Source of the DNA: Atriophallophorus winterbourni
Lineage: Eukaryota > Platyhelminthes > Trematoda > Plagiorchiida > Microphallidae
Reading direction: 5' to 3'
DNA length: 64,000 nt
Assembly (NCBI GenBank): GCA_013407085.1
Contig: JACCGJ010000590.1
Coordinates: forward strand, 116,381-180,380
In this document: positions 1-19,010 of the stretch, in pieces
Layout of the letters: each line of letters opens with the position of its first letter
Numbering within the stretch: the first letter of the stretch is position 1
Notes under the pieces: generated by a model
What the model was told of the DNA's origin: nothing
The model's input: only the letters and a program-made list of their open reading frames with translations
Databases searched by the model: none
Program-made: the position numbers and the translations under genes

Positions 1-1571
1 AGCTCTGTTCACGGACTCGCAGTATCTGTATTACTACTAGTATTTTCTGTCTATATATCGCCAATATGATTTGTATAGTAGCCAGTAAGCATACCATGTC
101 GGTGAATCAGCTACAATTTGTTGTGTTTCGTGACTGGGGATTTTTCGGAAAAAACTCGGACAAAGTTTAAACTCCAGGTCGAATGTGCAACTGATTTTTT
201 CTCCTATTTATCATGCCTTTGTGCGCTGTTTCGTTAAACGGAAAGTGTACTATATTGGAGACTTGACATTCTGTATTCCGCTTAATCGCGTGTCCCTTAA
301 AGGGTTTAAGAACTTATGAACCTCTGTCGAATGATGCGTTGGACTTGTGTTATTTTCATGAGGTTTTTTCGAACGGCGCGCATTGATCCAGCCAAGGATA
401 CGAAGATACCCTAATCACGAAACCATATGGGTTTTTTTCATTCACCCCTCTATAGAGCCGTCATTGATAAAGAATAATATGCGTGCATCACCGGATGACC
501 TTGTAGCAGCCAACCACCGAGTACATGCCTGGAAGCAGATATCGCGCCTTGACAATGCGATTGAACCGAGTTTCACGGATAAGCAAATGAGGAAATAGTT
601 ATTGTGGTGTGTAAGGGATGGGGATGTGAGCACCGCGATATATTGAGGTAGTAGAATGTTTTTATGGTCTTGCTGCAAAACCATCGACCAAACGATTGCC
701 CGCAAAAGTTCATCCATCCATCTGTGCGCACAATGTGTATTATTGTTTTCGAAGCATGTGTGTGTAAACAACTTGGCAGACGTTAGAACAGGAATCGCGA
801 CTCAGCCTCGATTGATCATATACAATCCTCTCATCCTCACACTATGATGCACGTTCCATACATTGTAACAACTTGTCCTAACCGTCGAATACGTTCACTC
901 TCATTCGGTCTCGGCTAACTGTATTATTATTATTATTATTATAGCTAACGGGATATGTTCTTGCATTTGAATTAGATCTATTCTTCACAAATGATCCTCT
1001 TTAAGTATAGCGATCCGATGGACATCCTTCATGTTGTTCAATCAAGTTTCACAGCCTTAGCTGACACAACTTCGGTTGTGGTGCACACCACTAAACCAAA
1101 CTCACGCTCCATGAACTGATAGACTGTCCTTCTGTGTCTTGTTTCTTTATCAGTGTCGGTCAACTTTCATCGCCACTCCCGTTTTTGCCTGGTCTACAAT
1201 CATCCGCGTTATTTTGTTGTTTCGTTTCTAGGGACGCAACTGCTACCTTCCTTTTGCGTTTCACATTATATCCTCTTCAAGCAATGGGACTGCTCGTTTG
1301 CTGTAATAGTGTCATGTTGTCTAGGCATAAGTACGACATTATAAATGCGTAATTCACACTTACGTTTGGCCTGCTTGATCGCAGAACCTTTCGAATAAAA
1401 CATATTTCTCCCGTAACTGTTCGCCATTTCGTTCCAATAATATAAAAAGCTTGCTATGGATCATTGTCTATCACGGATGCGCAATCGTGCATTACGTGTT
1501 TACCGTTACATAACCTCGCGCTATATCGATTTGCAACCGGCATCGACCTTTTTCCAAAAGACGTTAGCCTT
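1..1571. other. PKN intron or upstream sequence, no exon found
   Basis: Expected to be intron before PKN exon a. I searched by eye for the HPFLVNL-type exon that should precede and did not find it. Contains the ATT microsatellite and, near 605-640, an echo of the 21.6-kb repeat. Confidence 0.5.
921..942. repeat. (ATT)n microsatellite
   Basis: Seven uninterrupted ATT/TTA trinucleotides. Confidence 0.95.
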
Positions 1572-1690
1572 TCACTGCCATTTTCTTTTTCTTATATCCT
1601 TCTAGTTCTAGGAAACCTGAAAGTATCTCAGTCTACGTGCAGTCTATGACTACACGCCTGGCTTCTATTTCGTAGTTTCATATCATACGT
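1572..1690 (+). repeat. SINE-like repeat family S, copy 1
   Basis: Diverged copy: ACGTGCAGTCTATGACT and a CATATCATAC tail. Consensus landmarks in + orientation are GTGAGCTGCATGCTGAAA, TCTGTCTAGGCCTGGGCAAC, CCCACGTGCAGTCTCTGACT, CTGGATCAGGCTTGTG, then a CATA/CATT tail. Confidence 0.65.
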
Positions 1691-1743
1691 GTATAGACGC
1701 ATTATCTCATCCATTTAATTGTTCACAGTTATGTTGTTTTTGA

Positions 1744-7888
<6,145 letters not shown>

Positions 7889-8849
7889 TCACACAGAGTC
7901 ACAGATTACGAACCCAGCCACACGTTCACACAGCCTTGTAAAACAGACTCGCTTCAATTTATACTCCCTGAACACTATTTTCGTGTCTCCTCCTCCCCTC
8001 GAGCACCCCAGTTCCAACATCATGTATGCGATCTCCCCTGTTTCTTTCCATCGTTGTCCTTCAACGTGGATTCTATCCAGTTGCTTAAAAGAGACCGATA
8101 TTTTGTAATTATACTAAAATACTGATCAGCGATCCCCCGGGTAACACCATATGTCCGCGCTTCGTGGCAGTTTCAGCTCGTTCATCACGTCGCGTGTTAT
8201 TTCGTTTGTATCCAAATGACTCTCACTCTGGCCAGCAATACCTGGTTCCATTCTAAGCTGGATATTCGTGATCAATATCCGTCGCGTCGTCTTCCAAATA
8301 ATTGGTCGTTCTTATTTCAGAAAACCTCACCGACTGCCGACTTACCCAATGCTGTTCAGTTCGCCCTGTTCTTACGGTCTGTTCAAGCCTTATGGTCTGT
8401 TAGTACGTATTTTTATCTATTTGTCTCACATGGCGCACGCTTTCCTGGTTCAAATGGACTGATTTTAACACAGCTCTGTGATTTCTTGCCCCGCTTTATC
8501 ATTTACTCTAGGAAACGCCGCAGCTGTTTGTCTATTCATTCCAGTCGAATCCTGATTGCAGCTTATTGTCAGGTGCTAGCAAAAATTTTTTTTAATACTT
8601 TGCATTGCTGATACGTTGAATGTCAGGAAATCATATCAGCTTACCGTTTGAATGGGCTCGGTGCGGTAAAGCCTAAGAACCAGTGTTTTTCATGGTAATA
8701 CAAGCATTTAATCATATCTCGCATACAAGTTGAGTGAACTAAAATCGGCAGTTCATGTGTGAGTTCCCGCTTGAAAGAATACAAGATTAACTTAGGACTA
8801 TGCTGGAAAGGAAATAGAACTACTAATGAAAGTCCGGCGTATTTTAGCA
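7889..8849. other. PKN 3' UTR and downstream flank
   Basis: No coding or repeat homology recognised. The frame at 8216-8611 has no recognisable motif. Confidence 0.5.
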
Positions 8850-9475
8850 TGCAGCTTACTACCGGTGGCCGATCAATTTAGCAAGGTGTTAGCCGCACCG
8901 CACAGATGTGCTGCACGATTACAAATCCATGTAAAAAAGAGTTGCGTATGTTCCGGCCAAGAAGTCTGGTTTCGTTAACCATTCCTCGTGCCTAGGAATG
9001 CCGGTTGACCAAATGTGCACACGTTCGCTTGATGCGTGATAAAACGCCGTCAGATTTCCTCCTTCTCTTATGCGTGAGATGTAAAAGCAGGTTTTGATAC
9101 CAGTTTGTATTCCGTTGTGACCTCCGAGCGCCTTTTCAAATATTCAATTTTTTCATCGCAAATTAGACTGTGTGCTATTTACAATCATCCGGTGCTGTTC
9201 GATGAAATTCAATACGTGGTTTTTTGTACGATACGCCATTTGGCGCTACCTGGTGTGGTTGATGTGTGAAATCACAAGCCTAAACACGGACAAAGTGCCT
9301 CACGGTATTAAACTGCACTTAGACTATTATACTTTAAGGTTACGCAGGTCTGGACGGGTATAAATATTAATTTTTTACGGTAGTAAGACTCCCGAGTGCA
9401 GCCTAGTACCGGTGGTAGCTCAACAAAGCATGGCGCTTAGTGTGCAGTGCAGCACAACGGTACATTCACGTTAAT
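8850..9475 (-). repeat. SINE-like repeat family S, scattered 5' and 3' pieces
   Basis: Three pieces: 8850-8945 (CAGCTTACTACCGGTGGCC, TTAGCCGCACCGCACAG), 9260-9300 (ATCACAAGCCTAAACACGG) and 9398-9475 (GCAGCCTAGTACCGGTGG). They carry the far 5' part seen also in the long copy at 53.2 kb. Confidence 0.55.
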
Positions 9476-9479
9476 CGAT

Positions 9480-10799
9480 GTTTTAACTCCTATGAAAAGC
9501 AGAAATAAAAATGTTTGTAAAAACACGATTTATTTCCCCTGATTCACTTTGAGTGTTTTCACTGTATCATGTGTGTGCTCGTTTATTACACCAACCCATG
9601 GCCTTGTCGCGTCTTCATTAGTCCCTTAAGGTCATTCCTACAGTTTGGTCAACACAAGTTGATCCCGGAAACATTTGTTGTTGTTAGCGATGAATTTGCT
9701 CGGTTGCACCCGATGAGGAACCTCGGTCGCTCACAAAACAAAAGTTGGCAGCTGCTCACAAAACAACTGCCAACTTTGACCCAGTGGGTGTACTTTAATC
9801 GGGTTCGTAGTTGTGATCGAATCGGATACAAGACCAATGTGTATTTATGCGTGATTTGTCTCCTTAATCAAAGCGTGCATAGACATCATCATCTAATATA
9901 TGAGAACACTTCACCCTCTGCTATTGTTTTTCATCCTGAACTAAGTCACGGTAGATTCTGCGTAGGTGCACGTGTTTCTCTCTGTCTTGATCACGTGGTC
10001 TGCTTCTGGGTGTCATAATGGAGGGTGTTAGTATACAATCGATTACTTCCACTCGATAGATGTGCGAGATAAGTTCTCTGGTAATGTTCTTGCTAATGTG
10101 CATGTCTAACGAGAGTGCTTGTCGCTGCTCGATTATCAAATTGCTTTACAGCTTACTAGGTAGTTACCTTGCTGAATCACTGATCACTGAGTGATTAAAT
10201 CTCGACTAGATGAATGCAGAACCATGTGTAGCCCTGACAAAAATGTGCAATTTTTCTGTGGTTGTTTTCATGTTCCACAGCCCTGTTCGATCTTGTGTAT
10301 TTTGGTCTCAAAGTAACGTCACTTTTGTGACTTCATCCTCTACGCATTAGCTGTCAAAATAACTGCGTGTGTTTGTATGTGTGTGTATGCACGTACCCGT
10401 GTGTTCTGGGTGTTACTAAACGTACACTGTTAATCTGATTGAAAAACGCGCGATTCATAATAGGCTGTTGTTTTTCTATGTATTATCCCATCAATCTCTA
10501 CACGTAACCAGTAGTTACGCTAATTATTGCTTTCGATTAATTTCCCCTCGTGTTAGACAAATTAGCAGGTTGACGGGGTAATGGAACCTTGCAGCATAAA
10601 TTTCCTGCACTGGCACCAGCAAGTGCAGTCGTCTGTTTCAACTAAAGATTTTCCTATGAGTATCGCGTTCAAAATATATGTTTTAAAACCTTGTGTATAT
10701 TTGAGAAAAAGAAGAAAGAAAAGGCTCTATTCGAAAATTTCCGCTGTATAAAATGTACATAACATAATATTCGCAGAAAACGTACACATGATATCAACG
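9480..10799. other. Intergenic sequence, nothing recognised apart from a hairpin
   Basis: A 149-codon + frame (9569-10018) has no motif I recognise. An 11-bp perfect inverted repeat sits at 9741-9751/9767-9777. A GT-rich patch lies near 10365-10400. Confidence 0.4.
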
Positions 10800-11335
10800 A
10801 GATAACTTCGACCGCTATCACAGCCGCGGGCGGCCGTGGAGATGAGCTCCCACTGTCTATAAAATGCTGTCATATGGCGTGCGTCTCAAACAGCCTCTGA
10901 TAACCAAAACCCAGCTCCTGGCCTGCACGTGGCGGAACTGCTTCTACTGGCAGGAGAAGGGGTGAAGGCGAATGACGGGCGCCTCAAAACCAGTTTGCAG
11001 ATGGAGCTCGTCAGCCTTGGAGGGCAGTCCATCTAAAGGAAGGAAAACCCTGGTTCCAAACCTCCGCTGCCTTGCGGCATACCCGATTGCGGGAAAGGCT
11101 TCGGGAGTGAACCCTGAGGAGAAATCCCTGCTGCCTTGCACTTGGTCGTGCAAAGGCTAGAGAGGTGTACTCGCACAATCGCCGAGGCACTTCAAGAGAG
11201 TCGCAAGAACCCTCAAAACAGTCACCGGCTCTCGCGAAGAAAAAAACCGCTGCCTTGCGGGAAGAGTTTTGAGTCAAAGGCTCTGGGTGTGGTCCCCTAA
11301 GCTAATCCCCTACTTCGGCCTTGGCAATCGGGTAG
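10800..11335. other. GC-rich island with serial hairpins, probable repeat of unknown class
   Basis: Distinctly GC-richer than its surroundings. CCGCTGCCTTGCGG occurs twice (11064-11077, 11247-11260), each able to pair CCGC with GCGG. CCCGATTGCGGG (11082-11093) and TTGCAC...GTGCAA (11136-11153) add two more small hairpins. No conserved protein was recognised in any frame. It could be a retroelement 5' region or a structured RNA. Confidence 0.5.
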
Positions 11336-14300
11336 TATGTCGCCTTCAACAAGAACCATGGAACCTTTTTTTCTTTCATCCCTCTTCATGGTATACTTGT
11401 TGGCACATCGTCTGTAAAGACTTGTGTATTAATAATATAATATAAATGGGATAAAGAACCTCCGACATGAAGACGTTCTGAAAAGTAGTATAATGTGTTT
11501 TGATCGTGCTTTGAGGAAGCTTGACTTTTTAGAATGTCATCAGGCAGCGGGTGGGAGTTATCATTGAGGATAATATTTATACGTCGATCACTAGAGAGAA
11601 AATGTTTCAGAATTTTTTACGATTTAAAATTAGCCGTGTACATTTAGACCGAGCAACGAAGCAGAATCGCCAAATACTTCGTCGGTATTACAGTTCCATC
11701 ATTTATGGTGCATAATAGTGTTTTACTATAGTATTTGAAAATTTTCGAGACCGATCGGGAGTCCATAATCATGTAAATAAAGTTTGCAATGAATCGGTTA
11801 TGGTAAATTTTTGGTAACATTTCGCTTCTGAACACAAGGTATGTACCTGTAAGCCCCCATCTACATGGGCGTGAGCACTAATGATTGGACAGGTGCCATC
11901 CTCATTATTCAATATTGCCACAAAGAACCACTCATTGTTCTTATTTCATTCTGTCAAAATTATAAAACAAATCCGACTCCTGATTCATTCCGGCTCTAGT
12001 TCTCGCGTGCAAGCATTTTGACCGATTGTGGTTTTGTTGTACGTTAAGTTTACAGGTGAAGAACGAACTTGCTGTGACCTAACTTTTTTCGTCAAGTCGA
12101 ATTAGATCAGGATTGCTGCTCTGTGTGGACCGTGAGATCTCGATCATGCTTCCAATCACAGTCAACGACTCTGCGGCACTTTGCCTGCATCATGCGTGTG
12201 TTTTCATACATACATACCACTTCGCAGTTGTCTGCTGACGTTGATGGTTAATGAAACGCAGCGAAATAATTGCAGGCGCGCTGTACAGGTCGTCAAAACT
12301 AGTTTGTTTCGTGTATATAAAGTCCGTTCAGGGATGATGGCAATGACCCCAACTGTGACAAACGCTTAGGATGAAGATTCGGAAAAAATCGAATCATTTT
12401 ATTGTGTTGTTTTACGACATAAATCGGCTGTCACGTAGATCTTCATGCGTCCAAAATAGTTCCAATTTGCTAAAAAAACGTTGGTTGGTGTTAGCAAGAA
12501 TGTTGCTCATTTCCACGTATACCTTTTCTGTTCAACCATTTTATATGAACGGAATGCTATTTTGGGCGACTGTTCCGTGAGACGTATTTGCAACGAATAA
12601 ACACCTCTCTTAACGGCACATTCTCGTTATATAATTGAGAGCTCAGATTCGTAACCATCGCATTTTTATTTCTGTTGCACCACAATCCGCATGCACCTGG
12701 AGCTAAGTGTGCATTCACTTGATCTTCTATAAGAGTGCATACACACAGCACCAAATTGATTTTGTTTATTTAGCTTTGGAGATTGAGGTTGCAATCTGCG
12801 CTTAGCACGGACACTACGGGTCTAGTGTGTGTGTGTGGAATTTATCCAAGTCCAAAAAAATTCAGCACTACACAATTAATATTAAACAGGATCGATAATT
12901 GTGTCACGATACTTGCGCTATTAGTGGTGCGTGTTAACTTGCTATTTGCGGGACGAAAACGACCTGGAGGACTTTCTCAGCCTGTTTACACCCTAGCAGT
13001 TGATATGGATCAAAATCGATGTGTATTTCTAGCGCATTATGTGTTCATAGTTCATAACGCATTCCATGTTTATATAGACTGATTTGGAGTGGAAATCTCT
13101 CTCATTTTGTGCAGCCGTTATCTCTGTCCATCAACTCTCGTTCCTCTGCAACTTGATGTTTTTTCGTTGTTTTTCAATCAGGGTGGCCAAAAGCAAATTC
13201 TTTTCACGACCTGGTCAAAGCCTAGAACTTTCTTATCATTTTATAGAAGATTTTCTTCCGCAATTGCTGTCTATTCAAGACCGTTTATTACACTTACACA
13301 ATGTTGTCACGAAGGTCAAAAAACTGTTATTCCATTGTTAAATAAGTTCTTTGGGCGATTGGTTCACACAGTTGATCTTCGTATCCCATGCACGTACCTT
13401 CCACTATGTTGCCCTAGAAAATACCTTATACGAAAAAAGGTTTGACTAATACACCGGAAATATGTGCCTGAGCCTTTCGATTTACGTCTTAACAAAAAAC
13501 TTATTACTCACCATTTCTGGCGGCTTCGGTAGCTTGAGATCACAGACAAATCTCTTCCGATAAGGCAAAACTTAAACCGTCCCATCCGCATTATTTGATG
13601 TTGCACCTAGCAATGTGAAGACAAGTAAGCGTGGTAGAATCGAATAATATTTTCATCTGATTTGGCCCAACCGGTGCATCCCTGGTCAATTTCAGTTACT
13701 TTGTTTACTTAAGGTGCATGCACCCTAGAGACCACCGTCTTTTTCCAGTACATGATAATCCGTTGCAATTTGATTATCCGAAGAGTCAATTCGAGCTTTC
13801 GCCAAACTATTTCAACACGCAGATTTATCACTTGGCTGGCGTGTTCATCTTTGAATGCGTTTATCGATCTCTCTGGGGACTGAGTATGCTCCAGTTCTAA
13901 TATCTCGTTCGCGTTAATTGTTTCCACTCAACTGGTTGTATTTCACTGGTCTTTTATGCGATCAATTATGGCGATGAGAGCGTCTCGTTAATGGCGGAAA
14001 TCAAATTATCTCAAGGCCATTCGTCAACTTATCAAAATTTATAACATTTATCTTTTACGCTCTTTTACAATTGGTCCGAATTTCACCTTAAAAGTTTGCC
14101 TGCAAGAAGAGAGAATCGACAGCTTTATTTGAATATACTCGAAATTTCGGAACTAGGCTAATAGATAATAGATTCAATTTTCTGAAAAAATCAAGGGGCA
14201 TTATTTACCATACTAACGAGATGAATTTGGGATATGCGGGTACAGGATTTAATTATACGACTGGAACATTAATCCTGACTATTCACATTCATATTGTGTA

Positions 14301-15589
14301 TTCTATTGTGCTCAGAATGATCTAAGCTGCAGTCCGCAGATAAACTTATTGTTGTGCACCCAAGCTGAACGTAATCGTTCGACAGGACATCCATTGGCTT
14401 TGAAAAGCAGTGTGATGATTCGCTGAACACATTTGTTGTGATTCGTGAAAGCCGTTAGGAGACTGGTGTGCTAGTCACGCTATTCGCTCACAAAACTTTA
14501 TCGGCAACTTTCAAAGCGTATAACGTTTGTTCTACTTGCTCAACGATCGTACGACAAGCAGCCCATACATGCTGATGATGTCATCTGGTTTGGTGAGGAA
14601 GTGTCCGCAATCCACTATGCAAGCTCAGCGAACACCCAAAAATGAACACTTCAATGCTATGTTTACTGCCTCATACACCACATTGCTTAAACCTCACGTT
14701 GTTATAGGCATAATTTTTATTGGTTGCATATCGGTTAGGCGTCATTGTTTGTTGAAAATGTTATATAGCCTTTCGGTTATGGCAATTGTGCGTATTTATA
14801 AATAGAATGCTTCGACTGCATGCAGCTCTGGGTCTCACATGCCACGAACTGGATGATGTTTGGTTAATGAAAAATTGAACGGCTGGCATGCTTTTGTCAA
14901 CCACGTAGGTTATGCACATAGGTTTTGGCTTTGGGCGGGACTTAAAGAGCTACGGATTTCATAAAAGAGTAAGCACAAATAAACTGGGATGAGATACCTA
15001 CACCTGGAATGGACCATGCATTCGTTTAAGTTTCGTGAACGAGTAGAGCAACATCAGCACAACCCTAACCTTCAAATGCATTGACCATCCCACATTCTCA
15101 ATTGGATATCCGCCGCAACTTGTCCTAGGTTAGAATCTGTTTTACTTAGAACGGCTTGATGGTAGAAATCGTACGCTCGGAATCAGTTGCTGTTTTCAAT
15201 TCGAAATTCGATGATTACCTGATTTATAATTTTTTTCCAGTGGCGAGAGTTAACCTTTTGGTTGGGCTGATCTGAAAAAGACCCATCTAGAAGCACCTGC
15301 GCTCAATGGTGATTAATCCTAGTCTAGATAACCGCTGTTCAAATAGTAGGTTTTGCACAATGTCTAGACATCAGCAATAGGTCAAGGTTGCGTGCGTGCA
15401 TAAACTCGGAGCTAGCAAAGGGGTTTAACTTTTAGCGCGTGCACTTGTACATTAGTGGCGGGGCTTATCTGGAAAAGATCCCTAATTTTCAAGGTAATTT
15501 AAGGTTTTTAATGGTCTAAAAAGCAACAAGCTTAACAACAACCATAGGATGTTAAAAATTGAAATTTAAGTGTATAAACAATATAAGGA
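11336..15589. other. Intergenic sequence, mostly unassigned
   Basis: AT-rich. Holds one S-repeat fragment (12140-12225) and, near 11813-11840 on the - strand, a scrap of the Penelope tail (TTCAGAAGCGAAATGTTACC). Two related lines GGGCTGATCTGAAAAAGACC (15267) and GGGCTTATCTGGAAAAGATC (15461) suggest further unnamed repeats. Confidence 0.4.
12140..12225 (+). repeat. SINE-like repeat family S, 3' fragment
   Basis: CTCTGCGGCACTTTGCCTG and TGTGTTTTCATACATACATA, ending in a CATA tail. Confidence 0.6.
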
Positions 15590-16102
15590 AATAGATTAAA
15601 CAGTTTATAAGTGTTCTGGAAACGAATAATGCAATAAAAATTCGTCTAATTTCGTTTTAAATTCATGCAAGCTAGTAGAGTGAGCAACGGTGGAAGGTAA
15701 TCTGTTCCAAGTAAAACAGACACGGACAGATTAAAAATACCTTCTACAGTTCAGGCGGGAATGGGGTACGACCAGCACATATTCATGGGTCCGATAATTT
15801 CTCGTATCCCTTCACGTGAATAAATCCTGTAAGGAATGGTTCGGGGTATGGAATGTATTGTGAAGTAAGATAAGGTCTCCTCTGATTCGTCGATAGGGAA
15901 AGTCGAACAGATTCAGTTGACCTACTATCCGATCCTTACGGTGTCCAACCCAATCAGGCGTTTTCTCAGAATTGGTTCCAGTCACGCGGTCTAAACCGTA
16001 CCCTTCAGATACTACTTTCCAACATAAACTGTCGTTGGAACTATTATTCGTTCCGCGTATGTTTTCGCTTGCATATTTAATCATCACAAATTCTGTCATC
16101 AC
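15590..16102 (-). mobile_element. CR1-like LINE, RT C-terminal fragment
   Basis: Read on the - strand: QLNLFDFPYRRIRGDLILLH, then HTPNHSLQDLF, PHSRLNCRRYF, and after frame changes FTWNRLPSTVAHS and FKTKLDEFL. The order and wording (RRxRGDLI ... WNxLPxxVxxSxSxxxFKxxLD) are those of CR1/Jockey-type RT C-termini. A related copy is at 18.6-19.0 kb. Confidence 0.8.
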
Positions 16103-18589
16103 CGTGTGAACTTATTTTCAAAGAAAGTTACGAACGTTTTGCGTAATAGCATATTGGCCCTTAGTTTACCGAACAGTTTGAATCTTAATTTTATACTTAT
16201 ATCCACTGTACTTGAACAGCTGTTTGCTTTTGAACCATAAACCTTGAATCTTCGTAAATGTTTATTATCGGCAATGCACATCGTACACTTTTTGTGAAAC
16301 AACGTGAATGCTCGTTTCTTTCTGTTCATACCACATTTATTGATCTAGAACTAACATCCCATGTCAAAGATCGCACTCAATCTTTATTATTTCTTTGTAG
16401 TTTTTATGAATTTTGACGAAAAGTGTACAACAATTAAACCAGTGATAAAATCTCATCCATATACTATGTACAGTCAAGCAGGAAGAAAGATATTTTGTTC
16501 AACGCTGCTGAGAATTCGAGCTGTACACGGTATACGCTATGACCAATGTCAATTGGCTGTCGTGTATGACTCATTGTTTTGTGTAAGATGCAGGGGACAA
16601 ATCACGCGAAACTACTAGAATTACTTTGGCACATTTTATACAATAGAATGATAAATGCGAAATTAGCGTACCCGGGTTCGTCTACGACTGTGTCCTTGAA
16701 AATCAAGGTTACTGGACACTGTGTCAAGCAATTAAATTTAATTGCATACATCCGAGTAGCTTTATAGCGTCGGATTGCTCGACAGCACGTATGCATGCAT
16801 GTAAGTAAGAAATCACATCTTTTGTTTAAAAAAATTTTGTCACAATTTCCGAAAAGTTGTACTTGATTCGAGATCAAAGCATGTTCTCGGTCAGTGTTTG
16901 TTATTCTTATCGGTCAGCTTAGTACAGTATTACGTTCACAGGACATACTGGTTGCGCATTCGTCTTTCTGTAATTCGGATATGTATCCGGAAAAAACCTC
17001 TGGATTTCTGTTTCTTAGATTCTTTAAATGCCAAGCTTAGTCGAATCTACCATGAATTTACTTGTTTAATTACATTACGAAGCAGTTACATATTGTTGGA
17101 GCTATAGTCAGTGTATATTCTATTATATCAAGTTCTCTTTAAAAAGTAAATCCCTTAAATTTTCAAGATAAGTCTGCTTTTTACAGAAAAGAATGTAACC
17201 GTTTCACATTGGCAGCTGCTGACTGCTGTTTTTCACATGATCTAATTATTCTATCCTTGTAAAATCAATAGCACTATGGCCTTAAATGTCGTAAGAATGA
17301 AGAGCAGTTGAGCATGGTGTGTTAAATTACTCCTCACGCTGATTGGTTGTCCAAACATTCGGTCATCCAATAATCGATTCTGCGGTCTGAAGTACAGGAG
17401 AGCCTGAGGACAAATACATGCGATAGCTGTTTCCAGAGCTTTAGTGACAATCAGTGGCTTTAATCGAACACACTGCCGCTTTGATCCGTACAAAAAGCAA
17501 AATTAATCCCCTATACATACAAATGATACTGCTGGAACAAACTAAACTTAACGTTATTTTATCAAATTATTCGATTCCCGAATCTCTATTCACTGCGTAA
17601 TCTATTTCGGTTTACCCCCTACATTTTTGTGATAGCTCTTCGACGTTTGTTGTGATGCTAAACGCTTTCAAGATAAGTGCCTTGAATAAACTCATTGATA
17701 TTTGCCCGAGGCCCGCCATGCTCAGTCCTGTCCTGTTTAAATCCGGTACCATATCTAACCAACGTTGCTATACGATTATCGGTCATGCTGCTATTCGGCT
17801 CGTGCAAAACAAGCTATATATAAAAAGTTAAGTTGATCTGAACTGACTCGATTTATAGGTTACATTCCTGTTGCTCAACTTCAATAGCCCTATTAGAAGC
17901 CATCTGTAGTAACCCCAGGAGGATTCAATTTACTTTGGCGGAGCTAAGGTCTGTTCAGCAATTTGCTTGGTATATTGTAACGCGGCAAGAGGCCATTTGA
18001 TGTTGTGACACATAGGAGTAAATTCATACCAATATTGCTGATCTTGATCAAGTTGTTGTTTGTCTTATTTAGTTTGTTTTTAACATTGCAGTGTCACATT
18101 GTTGAGAGATTTTCGCCCATCGCTTTTTGTATCAACATTGTTGGCATTCATATTTGTTAGCCTAATGTTGCCAAACACTTTCGCGTTAATCACGGTGCTA
18201 CATAACACAACATTCACGATGGCCTGACCCGCAGTTTGACCAATGTCCAGCACGCGTTAATTTGATTGGACGGGCCATTGTCGTTGTTGAGATTCCCATT
18301 CCTCCTGTGAGCGTTTTATGAGACGTTTCAGTGCTTACGAGCATGTGATTCCAAAGACCTTGATCGCGTTGCCTAACAGACACATTATCGGTCTTTAACA
18401 ACGCGCCACAGCTGGCGGTCATACTACTGAACAACTCGTTTCTCACGAGAAAGATTTGAGCGTCTTTATCCAGTTAAAGGTGGCAAACACAATACGGTGT
18501 CAACTCGTCCCTAGGGAAACTGAAGCCCTTTCCGCTCGTTTGAGGCTAATATCATATGCAAACCGATTCAAACCTAGATTCTTGCTCTT
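16103..18589. other. Intergenic sequence between two CR1-like fragments, nothing recognised
   Basis: AT-rich; short frames only (at most about 90 codons), none with a known motif. Confidence 0.4.
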
Positions 18590-19010
18590 GCCTAGTAATT
18601 GAAGGTAATTCAAGGTTCTGTAAGTCTAAAAAGCAAATACTTTACAGAAACCATAGATTGAAAATATCGGGAATGCATAAAATGAACAAAGATGATTTGT
18701 CAGTATGGAAAATCAGCTTAAGTACTGAGGTGCAATGCTGAATTCGGTCAACATAGACACTTGTCAAGTTCAGCCGTGAACATGTTCAGGATGGATGCAC
18801 AAATGATGTGTGGGGTAGAGAGTTCCATATAAAACAGCAAAGAAGAACCTTCGACAATTTGATCTGGAATGTGGAATGATCAAATTGTAGTCATGAAATC
18901 TGCTGTCACGTGCTTCTTGCCGATTAAACAAGTGTTCAAGTGGGCGATTTACTGAATGCATAATATTTAACAGCAGGATCATGGCGGTACGAAAAGTCAA
19001 ATAGATTTGG
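18590..19010 (-). mobile_element. CR1-like LINE, RT C-terminal fragment (second copy)
   Basis: The - strand frame reads LLNIMHSVNRPLEHLFNR and IIPHSRSNCRRFF, paralogous to the 15.6-16.1-kb copy. The non-coding 3' part also matches (AAGGTAATTCAAGGTTCT at 18602 against AAGGTAATTTAAGGTTTT at 15491). Confidence 0.75.

Noticed and set aside
8216..8611. 131-codon + strand frame downstream of PKN
   Set aside because: No motif and no splice context; likely chance frame in 3' flank.
9569..10018. 149-codon + strand frame
   Set aside because: No recognisable motif, contains an inverted repeat, and sits in repeat-rich intergenic sequence.
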